From positions 1,532,501 to 1,596,500 of the forward strand of contig JADKHK010000013.1 in assembly GCA_016721845.1 (NCBI GenBank): a stretch of 64,000 nt of DNA, given 5' to 3'. Positions 63,297 through 64,000 of this stretch are shown piece after piece (position 1 is the first letter of the stretch; each line of letters opens with the position of its first letter). The stretch comes from Lysobacterales bacterium. GTDB lineage: Bacteria > Pseudomonadota > Gammaproteobacteria > Xanthomonadales > Ahniellaceae. Both the position numbers and the translations under genes were made by a program. Below the pieces are notes generated by a model. The model did not search any database. It saw only the letters and a program-made list of their open reading frames with translations, and was not told the origin of the DNA.

Positions 63297-64000
63297 ATGG
63301 ATCCAATCACCGCATTCGCGATTGCGACGTTGATGATGATGCTCAACGGCGCCGTACTCGGCCTGATCCATCGTGATCTGCCGGAGTCCCTGCGTCCGGC
63401 CGCGACCAGCTGGCGCTTCGGCACCCTGCTGATGGCCGGCGGTTGTGTCCTGCTCGCGGTCCAGCACGAACTGCCCGCCGGTTTCGTCTTGCCCGCAGCC
63501 AACGGCATGCTGTTTCTCGGCTTGACGGCCTATTGGCGCGCATTGCGCCAATTCGACGGCTGGCCGGACCACCCGTTGATCCTGCTGCCCTTCGTGCTGG
63601 GCACCGTGGGTGTCGCCTGGTTCGCGATCGTCGACCCGCGACTCGACCGCCGTGTCCTGATCAGCTCGATCGCCTGGACGATCATGTTCGTCTCCAGCGC
63701 GCATATCCTGTATGCCGGGCGCCGCCGCGACAACGCGATGAGTCGACGGGTCCTGTTCGTGATCTTCGTGACGCTGGCCCTGTTCATGCTGGTTCGCGCC
63801 GGCTACTTCGCGCTGAGCGCCGACCGGGTGACGGATATTCTCGACGGCCGCAGCTGGATGAACATGGCGACGCCGCTGATGGCGTCGGTGCTGCCGGTGG
63901 TCGGCACCACGGCCTTCCTGCTGATGTGTTCGGAGCGCATCCGGCGCCAGTGGGAGCATGCGGCCTCGACCGACGCACTGACCGGTCTCGCCAATCGGCG
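63297..64000 (+). CDS. Membrane-anchored GGDEF protein, 5' part (cut by window end)
   Basis: The frame from ATG 63297 is open to the last base (about 234 codons). It shows about six or seven membrane segments and then ASTDALTGLANRR, the start of a GGDEF domain (the D-LTGLxNRR motif). The GGDEF signature itself lies beyond the window, so diguanylate cyclase activity is likely but not seen. Start: ATG follows a 60-base gap after the LprI-like gene. Confidence 0.85.
   Translation, partial: MDPITAFAIATLMMMLNGAVLGLIHRDLPESLRPAATSWRFGTLLMAGGCVLLAVQHELPAGFVLPAANGMLFLGLTAYWRALRQFDGWPDHPLILLPFVLGTVGVAWFAIVDPRLDRRVLISSIAWTIMFVSSAHILYAGRRRDNAMSRRVLFVIFVTLALFMLVRAGYFALSADRVTDILDGRSWMNMATPLMASVLPVVGTTAFLLMCSERIRRQWEHAASTDALTGLANR

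Overview
This 64 kb window is high-GC chromosomal DNA from a gammaproteobacterium, most likely of the Xanthomonadales (Lysobacterales). The evidence is the order tRNA-Tyr/Gly/Thr-tuf, the block prfA-hemA-TPR-lolB-ispE-tRNA-Gln-prs-rplY-pth-ychF known from pseudomonads and xanthomonads, a YajQ protein, a bL25 with an Ala/Lys/Pro-rich tail, a KMO-type kynurenine monooxygenase, GTAG-type extragenic palindromes, and a beta-helix remnant ending in a 'GFE' C-terminus. Genus cannot be fixed from sequence alone. No prophage, insertion sequence, CRISPR array or rRNA was found. Coding density is very high and many genes overlap by 1-8 bases.

Layout. 1-782: 5' part of tuf (minus) with three tRNA genes upstream. 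869-10159: the conserved translation, isoprenoid, lipoprotein and haem block, with prs, rplY, pth and ychF on minus and hemA-prfA divergent. 10156-19536: moaB, ppk2, an unknown exported protein, acylphosphatase and a TlpA-like thioredoxin (minus), wrbA-DUF2069, an AidB-like acyl-CoA dehydrogenase, a one-domain asparaginase, a beta-helix remnant, and amtB-glnK. 19592-25858: yajQ, a small membrane protein, a large two-component-type protein with degenerate GGDEF and EAL domains, a glycosyltransferase-like protein, a Nudix hydrolase and trxC. 25949-29042: small cluster of a periplasmic cyclophilin, a methyltransferase, a GT32-type glycosyltransferase and an exported protein. 29044-39661: RND efflux pair, Uup, M14 carboxypeptidase, YhhQ-DUF502, P-loop kinase and DUF4442. 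39685-46761: DUF7832/Sel1 membrane protein, rapA, apaG-apaH, kmo. 46808-51648: HigBA-type toxin-antitoxin pair and a 1384-residue secreted S8 protease. 51863-58656: complete cytochrome c maturation operon ccmABCDEFGHI. 58790-64000: YkgJ-like, coiled-coil exported protein, SlyD-like FKBP, LEA14-like lipoprotein, acyl-CoA dehydrogenase, LprI-like protein, and the 5' part of a membrane diguanylate cyclase.

Points most worth a second look: (i) two one-base frameshifts only 1.2 kb apart (28475-28478 and 29706-29707), which break the signal peptide of an exported protein and the RND permease; (ii) a REC protein with both c-di-GMP enzyme domains degenerate, encoded next to yajQ; (iii) a shared C-terminal architecture (paired SGxG modules plus CxxC) in the S8 protease and the unrelated exported protein at 11468-13384; (iv) a DUF7832-Sel1-transmembrane fusion; (v) a toxin-antitoxin promoter with two abutting palindromes and an almost leaderless toxin start.
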